Shown: positions 1 to 9,418, numbered from the stretch's first letter. The stretch: 41,363 nucleotides of DNA from Eubacteriaceae bacterium (GCA_022652985.1 JALCRY010000016.1:1-41363), one strand, 5' to 3'. Numbers and translations are program-made. The notes: generated by a model from the sequence alone, not told the origin.

Positions 1-29
1 ATATCCTTGATTTTATCAAATGTGTCCAT
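1..29 (-). CDS. 5' end of a gene leaving the window, possibly acyl carrier protein
   Basis: An ATG at 29-27 follows a GGAGGT ribosome-binding site at 40-35 with 5-nt spacing, and a good promoter lies just upstream. Only nine codons are visible, reading MDTFDKIKD. This resembles the usual start of acyl carrier proteins (a phenylalanine, then a lysine-rich helix with Ile/Val), but nine residues cannot prove it. The start site is well supported; the product name is a guess. Confidence 0.35.
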
Positions 30-65
30 AATTTACCTCCATAAATTCATGATGACTTAACATCA

Positions 66-94
66 ATTATAAAAAGTATCTGTTAATATTGCAA
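66..94 (-). promoter_or_regulatory. Sigma-70-type promoter for the gene at the left edge
   Basis: On the minus strand TTGCAA (94-89) is followed after 17 nt by TATAAT (71-66). The -35 box lies in the last codons of the ABC-F gene, so the left-edge gene can be transcribed independently of the upstream operon. Confidence 0.6.
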
Positions 95-2050
95 CCATTT
101 CTGATAATTTTTTGACAGCTTATCCTTGATCACAATCAGCTCATCATTAAGCTCGTTCAACCTATGATAATCGTTCATGACCTCTTCGTCAAGCATTTCT
201 TCTTCTATGTCGTGCTCCCGGATCTCCAGTTCTTCGATCTCCGCTTCCAGAGCTTCCTGCTCCCGCTTCTCGCGGCGCTCCTTCGCCTCCTGCTCTTTCC
301 GCAGCATCCTGAGTTCCGCGTTCGAAAGTTCTTTTTCCTGTCCTGCCGCCGCGTCCTGCCCGTCTCCGTCTGCGCTGCCGCCCGCGCCCGCGAGCTCCCC
401 GAGGTACTTTTTGCCCGATTCTATCTGCGCTTTTTTCTCGCAGTAATAATCGTATTTCCCCAGGTATTCGGTGAATCCGTCCGCCGAAAGTTCCATGATC
501 CTGGTCGGGACTTTCCCGAGGAAGTAACGGTCATGCGACACGACTATCGCCGTGCCCGGGAACTCGATCAGCGCGTCCTCGAAGATCTCCTTCGAGTCGA
601 TGTCCAGATGGTTCGTCGGCTCGTCGAGGAGCAGTACATTGGCGCCGCTGAGCATGAGCTTCAGCAGCGAGAGCCGCGCTTTTTCGCCGCCGGACAGGCT
701 CCTTATCGGCAGGAACACCATGTCGCCCCGGAACAGAAAGCGTCCAAGTATCGACCTGATCTCCGTGTCCGTGTACAGCCTGTACGCGTCGTGCAGCTCG
801 TCGATCACCGTCTTGTTTTCGTCCAGTATCTGCTGCGTCTGGTCGTAATATCCGAACTCCACGTTGTGGCCTTTTTTGATATAGCCCTCGTTCGGCGTGA
901 GCTCGCCGAGGATGATCCTCATGAAGGTGGTCTTGCCTATGCCGTTCGCGCCGACTATGCAGATCTTCTCCCCGCGCCTTATGTCAATATCCACGCCGCG
1001 GAAAAGTTCTCTTTTATTGGAGCCGTAGCCGAAACTCTTCGCCAGATCCTCTATGTGCAGGACATCCTTGCCGCTCTCGAAGTTCTCTTTGAAGTGGATC
1101 TTCATGCGGCCGTGTTCGCCCTCGGGACGGTCGATGCGCTCCATGCTCTGCAGTTTCATCTCACGGGAATGCGCCCGCTTCGCGAGCTTTTCCGTGCCGC
1201 GCTGCTTGAACCTGCGGATCATTTCCTCCTGCTTGTCTATCTCGGACTGCTGCTTTCTGAAGGCGCGCAGTTCCTCTTCCCGCCGCGCCGCTCTCTTCTG
1301 CGCGTAGTCTGAATAATTGCCTTCATATATATGAAGTTTTTTGTGATCTATTTCGAATATCCTGTTCACCGTCTGGTCCAGGAAGTATCTGTCGTGGGAT
1401 ACGATGAGGATCGTGCCGCTGTAGGATTTCAGATACTGCTCCAGCCATTTGAGCGTGCCGATGTCCAGATGGTTCGTCGGTTCGTCCAGGTACAGCATAT
1501 TCGGTTTTTTCAGGAGCAGGCAGGCCAGGCTCAGCCTGGTGCGCTCGCCGCCGGAAAGCATGCTGACCGGCTTGTCAAAGTAATCGTCGGTGAAGGCCAT
1601 GCTGTTCAGCACACCCTTCATTTCACTCTTGTATGTGTAGCCGCCGCGCGCCTCGAATTCGACCTGCATCTCGTCGTAGCGGTGTATCAGAGACTCCGAA
1701 TCCTCTCCGGTCTCCGCCGCCCTGGCGATGTTTTCCGAGACCGCAAGCAGCTTCTTTTCCATTTCCTCGAGCGGCCGGAATATCTCCTCCACTTCCTGCA
1801 TCACGGTATTTTCCGAATTGAAGTCGTCCTGCTGGCGCAGATAGCCGACCGTGATATCCTGGGACACGAAAACATCGCCGGATGAAGCCTCCGACTCCCC
1901 GGTGAGTATCTTGAGGAGCGTCGTCTTGCCCGCGCCGTTTTCGCCGATGATCCCGACTCTGTCGCCTTCATTCACATGGAACGAAATGCCGTCGAGTATC
2001 GTATCGACCCCGTATGTTTTTGTTATGTCTTTTGCGCTTAGTACTATCAT
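83..2050 (-). CDS. ABC-F family ATP-binding protein (ribosome-associated type)
   Basis: A 655-residue soluble protein with two ABC ATPase domains and no membrane segments, the layout of the ABC-F family, whose members act on ribosomes (translation factors or antibiotic-resistance proteins). Domain 1 has Walker A GENGAGKT (36-43), signature LSGGE (165-169) and LDEPTNHLD (188-196). Domain 2 has GANGIGKT (367-374), LSGGE (452-456) and LDEPTNHLD (475-483). A charged linker (about 245-320) fits the inter-domain arm. The last ~100 residues are a Glu/Lys-rich coiled coil, as in the Uup/YdiF-like branches. It starts 6 bp after tsaD and is probably the last gene of the t6A operon. Which ABC-F subfamily it belongs to, and whether it confers resistance, cannot be told by eye. 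Confidence 0.92.
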   Translation of the reverse strand: MIVLSAKDITKTYGVDTILDGISFHVNEGDRVGIIGENGAGKTTLLKILTGESEASSGDVFVSQDITVGYLRQQDDFNSENTVMQEVEEIFRPLEEMEKKLLAVSENIARAAETGEDSESLIHRYDEMQVEFEARGGYTYKSEMKGVLNSMAFTDDYFDKPVSMLSGGERTRLSLACLLLKKPNMLYLDEPTNHLDIGTLKWLEQYLKSYSGTILIVSHDRYFLDQTVNRIFEIDHKKLHIYEGNYSDYAQKRAARREEELRAFRKQQSEIDKQEEMIRRFKQRGTEKLAKRAHSREMKLQSMERIDRPEGEHGRMKIHFKENFESGKDVLHIEDLAKSFGYGSNKRELFRGVDIDIRRGEKICIVGANGIGKTTFMRIILGELTPNEGYIKKGHNVEFGYYDQTQQILDENKTVIDELHDAYRLYTDTEIRSILGRFLFRGDMVFLPIRSLSGGEKARLSLLKLMLSGANVLLLDEPTNHLDIDSKEIFEDALIEFPGTAIVVSHDRYFLGKVPTRIMELSADGFTEYLGKYDYYCEKKAQIESGKKYLGELAGAGGSADGDGQDAAAGQEKELSNAELRMLRKEQEAKERREKREQEALEAEIEELEIREHDIEEEMLDEEVMNDYHRLNELNDELIVIKDKLSKNYQKWLQY

Positions 2051-2056
2051 TATATA

Positions 2057-3091
2057 TTATGCTTCCATCGGCAGACCCGGTATTGCGTCGAGCGTAAGAT
2101 CGTCAATGCCGCCCTCGAGATACTTGTAATACCCCGCGCAGCCGATCATGGCCGCATTGTCGGTGCAGTAAACCGGCGACGGGAAGTACAGTTCTATCCC
2201 GCAGTCTGCGCACTCGCGCGTCAGCATCTCGCGCAGTCTGCTGTTCGACGCCACGCCTCCCGCGACCGCCAGCTTCTTCGGCCTTCTCGCCGCATCCACC
2301 GCCTTGGCGACTATTACATCGAGCACGGCCTGCTGGAATGATGCCGCCACGTCCGGGACGCTGATCTCATGTCCTTTCTGTTTCTCCCCGTTCACGTAGT
2401 TCAGGACTCCGGTCTTGATGCCGGAAAAACTGAAATCCATGCTCCCGTCTTCCAGGAACACGCGCTTGAACGCGACCGCTTCCGGGTTTCCCTCTTTTGC
2501 TGTTTTATCTATTTTCGGACCGCCCGGATAGCCCAGCCCGAGCACGCGCGCGACCTTGTCGAACGCTTCGCCCGCAGCGTCGTCTCTCGTACCTCCGAGA
2601 GAAATGCAGTGATTGTATTTGTCCACCTGCACGATGTTCGTGTGTCCGCCCGAAACAACGAGCGACATGAACGGCGGTTCCAGTTCCGGATGTTCGATGA
2701 AGTTCGCGCAGATATGACCCTGCATATGGTTCACGCCGACCAGCGGTTTGCCCGCCGCCAGCGCATAGGCTTTCGCCGTCGCGACCCCGATCAGCAACGC
2801 GCCGACGAGCCCCGGTCCGTATGTTACCGCGATAAAATCAACGTCGTCCATGGTGATTTTTCTGCCCGCCCTGTCCGCAGCCTCCGCAAAGCACTGATCC
2901 GTTACTGTATTGATGTTCTGGAGGTGATGACGCGATGCGATCTCCGGCACCACGCCGCCGAACTGCGTATGTATGGCGATCTGCGATGAGATAATATTCG
3001 CCAGCACTTCTCTTCCGTTAAGCGACAGCGCGACCGAAGTTTCGTCGCAGCTCGATTCTATTGCCAGTCCCAGTGTCTTTCCGTCTATCAT
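2057..3091 (-). CDS. tsaD: tRNA N6-threonylcarbamoyladenosine transferase TsaD
   Basis: The catalytic subunit that transfers threonylcarbamoyl from threonylcarbamoyl-AMP to A37 of ANN-decoding tRNAs (Kae1/YgjD family). At 344 residues it has the usual length. The ASKHA fold begins with [16 protein letters not shown]. The metal-binding HxxxH is present as HMQGH (His122, His126), and CTDNAAMIG near the C-terminus is the other conserved site. Its ATG overlaps the rimI stop by 4 bp, so the two are probably translationally coupled. All three Tsa partners that act at this step (B, D, E) are in this operon; TsaC/TsaC2 is not in the window. Confidence 0.97.
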   Translation of the reverse strand: MIDGKTLGLAIESSCDETSVALSLNGREVLANIISSQIAIHTQFGGVVPEIASRHHLQNINTVTDQCFAEAADRAGRKITMDDVDFIAVTYGPGLVGALLIGVATAKAYALAAGKPLVGVNHMQGHICANFIEHPELEPPFMSLVVSGGHTNIVQVDKYNHCISLGGTRDDAAGEAFDKVARVLGLGYPGGPKIDKTAKEGNPEAVAFKRVFLEDGSMDFSFSGIKTGVLNYVNGEKQKGHEISVPDVAASFQQAVLDVIVAKAVDAARRPKKLAVAGGVASNSRLREMLTRECADCGIELYFPSPVYCTDNAAMIGCAGYYKYLEGGIDDLTLDAIPGLPMEA

Positions 3092-3603
3092 TCTTTTCCT
3101 CTTTGTATCATTATTTCCTGCAGCTTCACCCTGTCAAGCACGGGCATGCCGCTGTCGTCGATGACGCGCCACATGATTATCGCGTCCTCGTGGTTGTCTT
3201 CGTAATATCCCGGTCTCCTGCCGACGTCAACGAAGGCGAACTTCTGGTAAAGTTCTATTGCTTTGTCGTTGCTCGGTCTCACTTCGAGGGTGAACGAGCG
3301 CATCCCTTCGTTCTCGCAGTAGTCGATCAGGCAGTCAAGGATGCAGGTGGCAATGTGCTTTCCCCGGTATTTCGGGTGCACCGCCACATTGGTGATATGT
3401 CCTTCGTCTCCGACCCACCAGAGTCCCGCGTATCCCGCGACTTCGCCGTCGATCTCGCCGACCAGGTAAAATGCGACTGTGTTTTCCTCCAGCTCGACGC
3501 GGAACGATTCCTCGCTCCAGGGCGCGCTGAAGCAGGCCTTGTCTATTTCCGCAATGCTGTGGACATCTCCCGGCTCGGCCGCTCTTACAGTGAGATCGCT
3601 CAT
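3088..3603 (-). CDS. rimI: Ribosomal protein alanine N-acetyltransferase RimI-like
   Basis: A 171-residue GNAT acetyltransferase. The acetyl-CoA-binding motif A is seen as [18 protein letters not shown], followed by the typical [19 protein letters not shown]. RimI acetylates the N-terminus of ribosomal protein S18 in E. coli; in Firmicutes the gene commonly sits between tsaB and tsaD, as here. Four-base ATGA overlaps on both sides (tsaB upstream, tsaD downstream) point to tight coupling. The true substrate in this organism is not shown by the sequence. Confidence 0.93.
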   Translation of the reverse strand: MSDLTVRAAEPGDVHSIAEIDKACFSAPWSEESFRVELEENTVAFYLVGEIDGEVAGYAGLWWVGDEGHITNVAVHPKYRGKHIATCILDCLIDYCENEGMRSFTLEVRPSNDKAIELYQKFAFVDVGRRPGYYEDNHEDAIIMWRVIDDSGMPVLDRVKLQEIMIQRGKE

Positions 3604-4328
3604 TTTTCAGCCTCCGCCTGCGCGGCCGCTGCCGCCTTCTTCGCGTCAAGCTTTCTCTCCGCCTCGGCCTTTCTCATGTAGTTCGGCACGAGTTCGTTAT
3701 ATTCTTTGAACTCTCCCCGGCGGAAGAGCCGCAGTCCTAGCTGCGCGACTCCCTCCGCGTGCTGCGTCCTTTCGTCCATTTCTATAGTCTTGCCGCCGGC
3801 GTCCGCCCATTCGCGGATGATGTCTCCGTATGTCCTGACGCCGTCTCCGACGAACGATATCCTGTCATATTCCCCGAGCAGGCCGAGGAATTCATCGATC
3901 ATGTACGGACCGCCCCTGACGGTCTCTTCCTCGCCGAGGCATCCGTCGGCGTAGACCTGGTGTCTTCTCGCGTCGAACACCGGGCAGACCAGGGTCTCCT
4001 TATCGCCGATAAGCGATGACTCGTAGGTCCCGAACGCCTCCAGCGTCGGCACTGAAATGAGTTTCGTGCCCAGCACCTGCGATATCCCGCGCGCCGTCGA
4101 GACGCCGATCCTCACTCCCGTAAACGATCCCGGCCCTTCCGAAACGGCTATCGCGTCCAGATCCTTCAGCTCAATGCCCGTATCCTTCAGCACGTCGCCG
4201 ATCATGACAGTGAGCGACTGGAGATGGCTCAGCGTCTTTTCCGACGTGATCTCCGCCGCCTCCGCGTTCTCGTTTATTACTGCGACCGAGCAGTACGGCC
4301 CTGTCGTTTCAATAGCTAAAATGTGCAT
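3600..4328 (-). CDS. tsaB: t6A biosynthesis protein TsaB
   Basis: A 242-residue ASKHA-fold partner of TsaD that stabilises it and helps load the threonylcarbamoyl intermediate. The start MHILAIETTGPYCSVAVI and the motif EGPGSFTGVRIGVSTARG are diagnostic. An Ala/Lys/Glu-rich stretch ends the protein. The ATG lies inside the end of tsaE (13-bp overlap), with an AAAGGA ribosome-binding site at 8-nt spacing within tsaE. One copy of the octamer ATTACTGC lies at 4276-4283, read here as Ala-Val-Ile codons. Confidence 0.95.
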   Translation of the reverse strand: MHILAIETTGPYCSVAVINENAEAAEITSEKTLSHLQSLTVMIGDVLKDTGIELKDLDAIAVSEGPGSFTGVRIGVSTARGISQVLGTKLISVPTLEAFGTYESSLIGDKETLVCPVFDARRHQVYADGCLGEEETVRGGPYMIDEFLGLLGEYDRISFVGDGVRTYGDIIREWADAGGKTIEMDERTQHAEGVAQLGLRLFRRGEFKEYNELVPNYMRKAEAERKLDAKKAAAAAQAEAEK

Positions 4329-4735
4329 TTATATATCCTTTCGGTCTCCTGCGCGCCGCGGTCGATGTAGATGATCTTCGCGTCTTCCGGCAGAAGTTCC
4401 CTGATCTGATCGGCCCATTCGACGACGCATACGCCGTCTCCGAAGAAGTAATCCTCGTAGCCGATCTCGAACATCTCGTCCGGGTCCTCGATCCTGTAGA
4501 CATCGAAATGAAAGAGCGGCAGCCGCCCGCTCCGGTATTCTCTGACGATAGTAAAAGTAGGACTGGTAATAACTTCGTCGATTCCCAGTCCTTTGGCTAT
4601 GTATTTTGTCAGGGTCGTCTTCCCTGTACCGAGGTCGCCTATGAGCGCGAGCACGTCGCCTGCGCGGAGTGTTTCCGCCAGCTCGAGGCCGAACTTCTCG
4701 GTTTCTTTTTCATTGCTTATTCTGATTTCTCTCAT
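4316..4735 (-). CDS. tsaE: t6A biosynthesis ATPase TsaE
   Basis: A 139-residue P-loop protein that binds and hydrolyses ATP to drive the TsaBD cycle. The P-loop is GDLGTGKT (33-40), followed by TSPTFTIVREY and the later VVEWADQI, all typical of the family. The start at 4735 (MREIRISNEK) gives the normal family length. The frame stays open further upstream, but that part has no family similarity and runs into the preceding gene. This is the first gene of the tsaE-tsaB-rimI-tsaD set, 31 bp downstream of the flavoenzyme gene. Confidence 0.95.
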   Translation of the reverse strand: MREIRISNEKETEKFGLELAETLRAGDVLALIGDLGTGKTTLTKYIAKGLGIDEVITSPTFTIVREYRSGRLPLFHFDVYRIEDPDEMFEIGYEDYFFGDGVCVVEWADQIRELLPEDAKIIYIDRGAQETERIYKCTF

Positions 4736-4766
4736 GGGATGTATTTTACCATAAGAGGCCGCAAAT

Positions 4767-6809
4767 TTAAAGCGCGCAGAAATGTTCTTCGATAAGTTCG
4801 CACGCCGATCTGACCGCTTCGAGCACGCCGCCGACTTCCTTCGCGTCGCCGATCGCGTAAACCGGGACATCCGCGCCTGCAAGTCCGCGCACGAGACTGT
4901 CGTCCGGCACCGGGCCGACTGCAGTAATGACCGTATCGCACGGGACTGTTACTGCCTCGAAGTTTTCCGCGTCTTCGGAGTCTTTCACGTGCAGCAATGC
5001 CTCCCCGCCGCCGATTTTTTCCACTGTGGTGAAGGGGTATTTCCGCACGCCGAAACGCTTCAGATCTTTCAGCACCGGCCAGCCCGTGCCCGGCCGAAAG
5101 CCGGCGCCGACTCTGAAGATGTCGACGATGGTAATCGTCCTGCGGCATACGTCCATCTGCGCACGCACCTGCTCCGGCGTCCTGTAGCCGTGCGCCATCA
5201 TGTGATACACCTGCTCCTCCGAAAGCGCGGCCTCGCAGGCGAGGAAGTGCGCTGTTTCGCATCCCGCCGAGCCGCCGCCGACCACGAGCACGTTTCTGCC
5301 CGCAACAGCGCTGCCTGCCAGTATCTCATTTGAACTGTAAACAGGCGTGCCGTCTGTGACCGGCAGCTTCGGCAGCCTTGCTTCCGCCGTCCCCGCGGCA
5401 ATGACCACCGCTTCCGTGCCCTGGTTTATTTCCGCCTCTATGTCTTCTTTCGCCGCTTCTTTGCCGGTAATGACTTCAGCTCCGGCGGCTGCGAGCGCCG
5501 CGCCGTAATATTTTATGAGGCTGCGGTATTCCTGTTTGTGCGGCGGGACCGCCACGAGATCGAGTTCGCCTCCGAGGTGATCCTGTTTTTCCCATATGGT
5601 AACGCTGTGGCCAAGTTCCGCCGCGCGGATCGCAAAGTCGCATCCCGCAGGCCCCGCGCCGATCACCAGTATTTTCTGTTTTCCGGCCGGCGCCTTCAGG
5701 TCTTTTATAAGATATTCGCGGCCGGCCTGTCCGTTGACGAGGCATTCCGCCGGGCTGTTGAAGAAGACGTTCGCCAGGCATCCCTGGTTGCACGCCATGC
5801 ATCTCCTTATTTCCGCCGCCCGGCCTGTCTGCGCTTTTCGGCACCAGTCCGGGTCCGCAATGAGCGGCCGGCCTATGCTCACCATATCCGCCGTTTCCAG
5901 CGCCAGCAGTTTTTCCGCCGTGCGGGGATCGCTGATGCGGTTGCTGACCGCGACCGGTATCCCGACTGCGTCTTTCACCGCCGCAGCCAGAAAGTCGAAG
6001 CCTCCCGCCGGAAGGTCTCCCGTGACCTGCGGCACTTTCGATTCGTGCCAGCCGCCCGTCACGTTCAGCATGGCAATGCCGCATTTTTCCATGGCCGCCG
6101 CGAATCTGACCGCGTCTTCGTTCGTATTCGACCCCGGCACCAGATCGTCTCCCGCGATCCGCATCCCGACCGGCAGACCGCCGGCCCCCTGTATTACTGC
6201 CTCCGTAAATTCCCGGGCGAAGCGGAGCCGGTTCTCCCAGGTCCCGCCGTACTCATCGGTCCTTTTGTTCGTGAGCGGCGACAGGAACTGGCAGATCAGA
6301 TAGCCCGCCGAGGCACTGATCTCGATGAGGTCGAAGCCCGCTTTCTTCGCCCTGCCCGCCGCAGCGCGCGCTCTGCCCATGACTTTTTCGATATCTTCTT
6401 TGCTCATCTCGCGCGGCATGCTGTGCGAGAAATTGCTGCGGACGGCTGAAGGCCCGATCGGCTGTTCTCCGCCGTTTGCCTCGGGCTTCGCATATGCGCC
6501 GGCGTGGAAAAGCTGCACTCCCACGCGCGCGCCTCTTTTATGCATGCCTTCCGTGAACTCCAGAAAGCCCGGAATGTATTTGTCATCTTCGAGGCTCATC
6601 ATCCCGTAGGCGCCTCCGCATTCATCGATGCGGCATCCGCCGACCGTGATCAGCCCCGCGCCGCCCTCGGCTCTGCGCCAGTAATACTCATTGAATCTCT
6701 CTGTCGCATATCCGTCCGGCGTATACATATGACTTATCGCCGGCATCACTATCCTGTTCTTTATTTCGAAATCGCCGATCATGATCGGTGTAAAAAGACG
6801 TTCGTACAT
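4767..6809 (-). CDS. FadH-like NADH:flavin oxidoreductase / 2,4-dienoyl-CoA reductase family
   Basis: A 680-residue multidomain flavoenzyme. Residues 1-330 form an FMN TIM barrel of the old yellow enzyme type. Cys337, Cys340, Cys344 and Cys356 (C-x2-C-x3-C-x11-C) bind the single 4Fe-4S cluster. The C-terminal half is an FAD/NAD(P)H module with two Rossmann motifs (VIGAGPAG and VVGGGSAG). Tyr170 in AGYL and His255 in GGWHE match the catalytic Tyr and His known from E. coli FadH. The start at 6809 is set by AAGGAGG 5 nt upstream; the longer frame to 6887 is not needed. Enzymes of this build reduce enoates, dienoyl-CoAs or nitro compounds. The true substrate is unknown. It probably heads the transcript that continues into tsaE. 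Confidence 0.85.
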   Translation of the reverse strand: MYERLFTPIMIGDFEIKNRIVMPAISHMYTPDGYATERFNEYYWRRAEGGAGLITVGGCRIDECGGAYGMMSLEDDKYIPGFLEFTEGMHKRGARVGVQLFHAGAYAKPEANGGEQPIGPSAVRSNFSHSMPREMSKEDIEKVMGRARAAAGRAKKAGFDLIEISASAGYLICQFLSPLTNKRTDEYGGTWENRLRFAREFTEAVIQGAGGLPVGMRIAGDDLVPGSNTNEDAVRFAAAMEKCGIAMLNVTGGWHESKVPQVTGDLPAGGFDFLAAAVKDAVGIPVAVSNRISDPRTAEKLLALETADMVSIGRPLIADPDWCRKAQTGRAAEIRRCMACNQGCLANVFFNSPAECLVNGQAGREYLIKDLKAPAGKQKILVIGAGPAGCDFAIRAAELGHSVTIWEKQDHLGGELDLVAVPPHKQEYRSLIKYYGAALAAAGAEVITGKEAAKEDIEAEINQGTEAVVIAAGTAEARLPKLPVTDGTPVYSSNEILAGSAVAGRNVLVVGGGSAGCETAHFLACEAALSEEQVYHMMAHGYRTPEQVRAQMDVCRRTITIVDIFRVGAGFRPGTGWPVLKDLKRFGVRKYPFTTVEKIGGGEALLHVKDSEDAENFEAVTVPCDTVITAVGPVPDDSLVRGLAGADVPVYAIGDAKEVGGVLEAVRSACELIEEHFCAL

Positions 6810-6950
6810 TTGACCCTCCTTAAATGCGGCCTGCGGTGCGCGCTGCGGTCTGCGGCCGGCGCGCGTTTCAGCCCTTGTATCCATCATAATTCAGAATGCG
6901 CCGCCGCACAACAGGCGATTTTCCGGCCGGCAGCGCGCAGGATCTTTCTG

Positions 6951-6980
6951 CACAAAACGGGCGCACACAAGGCGCGCCCG
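6951..6980 (-). terminator. Rho-independent terminator after ribU
   Basis: On the minus strand GGGCGC and GCGCCC (6979-6974 and 6964-6959) form a GC-rich stem with a 9-nt loop, followed by GTTTTGTG. It lies 36 nt past the ribU stop. Confidence 0.65.
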
Positions 6981-7015
6981 CGAGGCATAGTACGATATTC
7001 TGTCTGGCCGGTTCC

Positions 7016-7573
7016 CTATTTATGCAGAAATCCGGAGATCTTTTTATAGAGCAGGAACGTTACTGCCGAGTTTATGCCGGCCTTGACCAGGTTGAAGGCG
7101 ATTATTGCCGGTATCAGCGCGACGACTGCACTCCTCGGTGCTCCCATGAAGATCGGAGTAACGATGAGATTGCATGGGACCATTACTGCCGCCATAGCCA
7201 GTGTGCCGGCGATGACTGCGATGATCGCGCCCTTTCTTGTCTTGTGTCTGCTGTATATTATGCTCGCTGTGGCCACAAGTGCACCTGTCGCGACGAGATG
7301 CATGATGATGCCGTAGATACCGCTGCCCGCGCTGACCGTAACGCCCTGGATCACCGCCGTTACTGCAGTCAGAGCAAGACCTGCCGCAGGTCCGAATGCG
7401 AACGCTCCGATAAGGATCGGAATGTCGGCCGGGTCGTATTCCATGAACGGAACCGCCGGGATTATCGGAAAGTGGATGAACGCCACGAGGACGATCGAGA
7501 TCGCCACGAGCATGCCCATTTTCGCTAATTTAACTGTTTGTTTCTGCCTTGTCATTGTATTGATGTCACTCAT
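7016..7573 (-). CDS. ribU: Riboflavin ECF transporter substrate-binding subunit RibU
   Basis: A 185-residue membrane protein with about five or six hydrophobic segments. It is the S component that captures riboflavin and works with the shared EcfA/A'/T energising module, which is not encoded here. The family pattern is visible in the hydrophobic start FIHFPIIPAVPFMEYDPADIP and in GAFAFGPAAGLALTAVTA. The FMN riboswitch directly upstream supports riboflavin over other vitamins. An AGGGAGGA ribosome-binding site precedes the ATG at 7573. It is a single-gene transcript with its own promoter and terminator. Confidence 0.9.
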   Translation of the reverse strand: MSDINTMTRQKQTVKLAKMGMLVAISIVLVAFIHFPIIPAVPFMEYDPADIPILIGAFAFGPAAGLALTAVTAVIQGVTVSAGSGIYGIIMHLVATGALVATASIIYSRHKTRKGAIIAVIAGTLAMAAVMVPCNLIVTPIFMGAPRSAVVALIPAIIAFNLVKAGINSAVTFLLYKKISGFLHK

Positions 7574-7644
7574 TTCAAATTCCTCCCTGATATTTCATCG
7601 CTGCAATAAAGGAATCTGTCAGGTTCTTTTCCCGCCCTCCCGCG

Positions 7645-7675
7645 GGAATAAAAATGCCTTGGCAAAAACCAAGGC
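7645..7675 (-). terminator. Riboswitch expression-platform terminator
   Basis: On the minus strand a perfect 7-bp stem GCCTTGG / CCAAGGC (7675-7669 with 7662-7656) is followed by ATTTTTATT. It lies between the FMN aptamer and ribU, where FMN-bound aptamer would let it form and stop transcription. Confidence 0.8.
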
Positions 7676-7697
7676 GTCATAAATACTCCGTATTTAC

Positions 7698-7820
7698 GTT
7701 TCTTTCATCCGGACTTTAACCGTCGGTTCCGGGATCACACCGGATCAGCCATCCTGCGATGGGTCGCGGACTCGCCTTTCGGCATCACCGCCGGTGAGGA
7801 GTTTCACCTCGCCCTGAAAC
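7698..7820 (-). promoter_or_regulatory. FMN riboswitch (RFN element)
   Basis: Read on the minus strand, the conserved RFN core is plain: AGGGCGAGGTGAAACTCC, then CACCGGCGGTGATGCC, GAGTCCGCGACCC, and GACGGTTAAAGTCCGGATG at the 3' side. GTTTC (7820-7816) and GAAAC (7702-7698) can close the P1 stem. It sits in the 354-bp gap before ribU, with a promoter upstream and a terminator downstream, so high FMN should switch ribU off by transcription termination. Confidence 0.95.
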
Positions 7821-7842
7821 AGATATTCTATTTACGTTTTTT

Positions 7843-7871
7843 ATAGTATCACGCGATACATCGCCTGTCAA
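7843..7871 (-). promoter_or_regulatory. Promoter of the FMN riboswitch / ribU transcript
   Basis: On the minus strand a perfect TTGACA (7871-7866), a 17-nt spacer ending in TGA (extended -10), and TACTAT (7848-7843). Transcription would begin about 15 nt before the aptamer. Confidence 0.85.
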
Positions 7872-7927
7872 CACGACTTTTCGGATATAGGGTATCCGCA
7901 TTACCGATATTACGCGCCAATGGGTAC

Positions 7928-9385
7928 TCAGCCGATCCGTCCGAGCCTGTCGATGGCCTGCGCGAATATGCGTGTCATTTTCAGCAGCGACTCTTCGGCA
8001 ATGTATTCTTCCGCGCAGTGGAAAGTCTCCTCTTCACCCGGGAACAGCCCGCCGAAAGCGACTACATTGCTGAAGGCCCTCGCGTATGTTCCGCCGCCGA
8101 TCACGAGCGCGCGGCTCTCCGTGTCGCCGGTCTCCTCCGCATAGACATCCATCAGCGTGCTGATGAGCTCCGAGTCCTCCGCGAAACAGATCGGTGCCAT
8201 GTGCATGTTTTTCACCACGCCCATGTTGTATTTCCCCAGCACCGGCATCATGCCGCTGTAAATATCTTCATCCGTGAAGGTGATCGGGTAACGGACATTG
8301 ACCGTCAGCTTCAGTTCTTTCGCGTTCATTGCGATCATTCCCACATTAAGGATCGTCGCGCCCGAGTCATCGTCTTCGAACCTGCAGCCGAGCGAAGCGC
8401 CGTCGAACTCATTGCCGATATATGTATTGTAAAAGTCGATCACGTCTGCGGCGTCATCGTTCACGAATTCGAGCTCGCCGAGAAAGGCCATTAATGCAGT
8501 AATAGCATTGACGCCGTCCTGTGGTTTCGACCCGTGTGCCGCCTCGCCCTCGACGCTGATCTCGAGGTTGCTGCCGATCGACTTCGCGGAGATTTTCGTG
8601 ACACCGTCCCGACGCTTCTCCGCAACTTTTTCCCGTATCGCCTCGTAGTCGCCCGCATCCTTCGAACGCACGACCGCGCGTGCAAAGTCCGGCACCATGT
8701 TCGGTGCGCTGCCGCCCTTCACCGTTCTCAGTTCAAGGCCGTCGCCCGAAGACTGGGCGAATTTTTTCGCGATATCGAACATCATCGTGCCCATTTCTCC
8801 TCTGATCGCCGGGAAGTACGCGTCAGGCGTCCAGCCGAGATCGGGTCCTTTTACTCTCTCGTTGTAGTAATGCATGCCGCTCCAGCCGGTCTCTTCGTTC
8901 AGTCCGAGGATGAGACGGATGCGTCTTTCCGGGATCAGATCAAGATCGGCCAGCGCCTTCATCGCGAACATTGCCGCCGCTGCCGGGCCCTTGTCGTCCG
9001 AGGTGCCGCGTCCATAGATCCTGCCGCCGTCGCGTTCTCCGCCGAGCGGGTCGTGTGTCCAGCCGTCTCCGAGCGGAACGGTATCGAGATGTGCGACGAT
9101 GCCGACGGTCTCATCTGATGTTCCGGTGACCTCGCCCGCTTCGTCTCTGATTATTCCCCCGAATTCGATATGTCCGCCCTGTTTGTCGATATCCTCTGTA
9201 TCGAAACCGAAGCTGCGCCCTTTTTCCAGCACATGTTCATAAACTTCCTGCACGCCCCTGCCGAAAGGCATATCGCCCTCAGGTCCGGCCCCGACGCTGT
9301 TTATCGCAACTATCTCCTGCAGGAATTTTATTTCCTCTTCGAAGTTTTCACTGATCTTTTTGTCTATCGCTTCTTTTCTTTCCAT
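7928..9385 (-). CDS. pepV: M20 family dipeptidase, PepV/Sapep type
   Basis: A 485-residue zinc dipeptidase that cleaves dipeptides in the cytosol, releasing amino acids for fermentation. Metal and catalytic motifs are clear: VGIVAHLDTVP (His99, Asp101), YGRGTSDDKGP (Asp130/131), GLNEETGWSG (Glu164/165) and VIGGGTYARAF near the end. The start at 9385 (MERKEAIDK) fits the family and has GGAG 12 nt upstream. The frame is open back to 9415, but the ATG there has no ribosome-binding site and abuts the stop of the preceding gene. Confidence 0.9.
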   Translation of the reverse strand: MERKEAIDKKISENFEEEIKFLQEIVAINSVGAGPEGDMPFGRGVQEVYEHVLEKGRSFGFDTEDIDKQGGHIEFGGIIRDEAGEVTGTSDETVGIVAHLDTVPLGDGWTHDPLGGERDGGRIYGRGTSDDKGPAAAAMFAMKALADLDLIPERRIRLILGLNEETGWSGMHYYNERVKGPDLGWTPDAYFPAIRGEMGTMMFDIAKKFAQSSGDGLELRTVKGGSAPNMVPDFARAVVRSKDAGDYEAIREKVAEKRRDGVTKISAKSIGSNLEISVEGEAAHGSKPQDGVNAITALMAFLGELEFVNDDAADVIDFYNTYIGNEFDGASLGCRFEDDDSGATILNVGMIAMNAKELKLTVNVRYPITFTDEDIYSGMMPVLGKYNMGVVKNMHMAPICFAEDSELISTLMDVYAEETGDTESRALVIGGGTYARAFSNVVAFGGLFPGEEETFHCAEEYIAEESLLKMTRIFAQAIDRLGRIG

Positions 9386-9418
9386 GATCTTTCTCTTCTC
9401 CGCATGCATGTACACATA

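Noticed and set aside
4735-4882. Upstream extension of tsaE to 4882
   Set aside because: The extra 49 residues have no family match and overlap the preceding flavoenzyme gene; MREIRISN at 4735 gives normal length.
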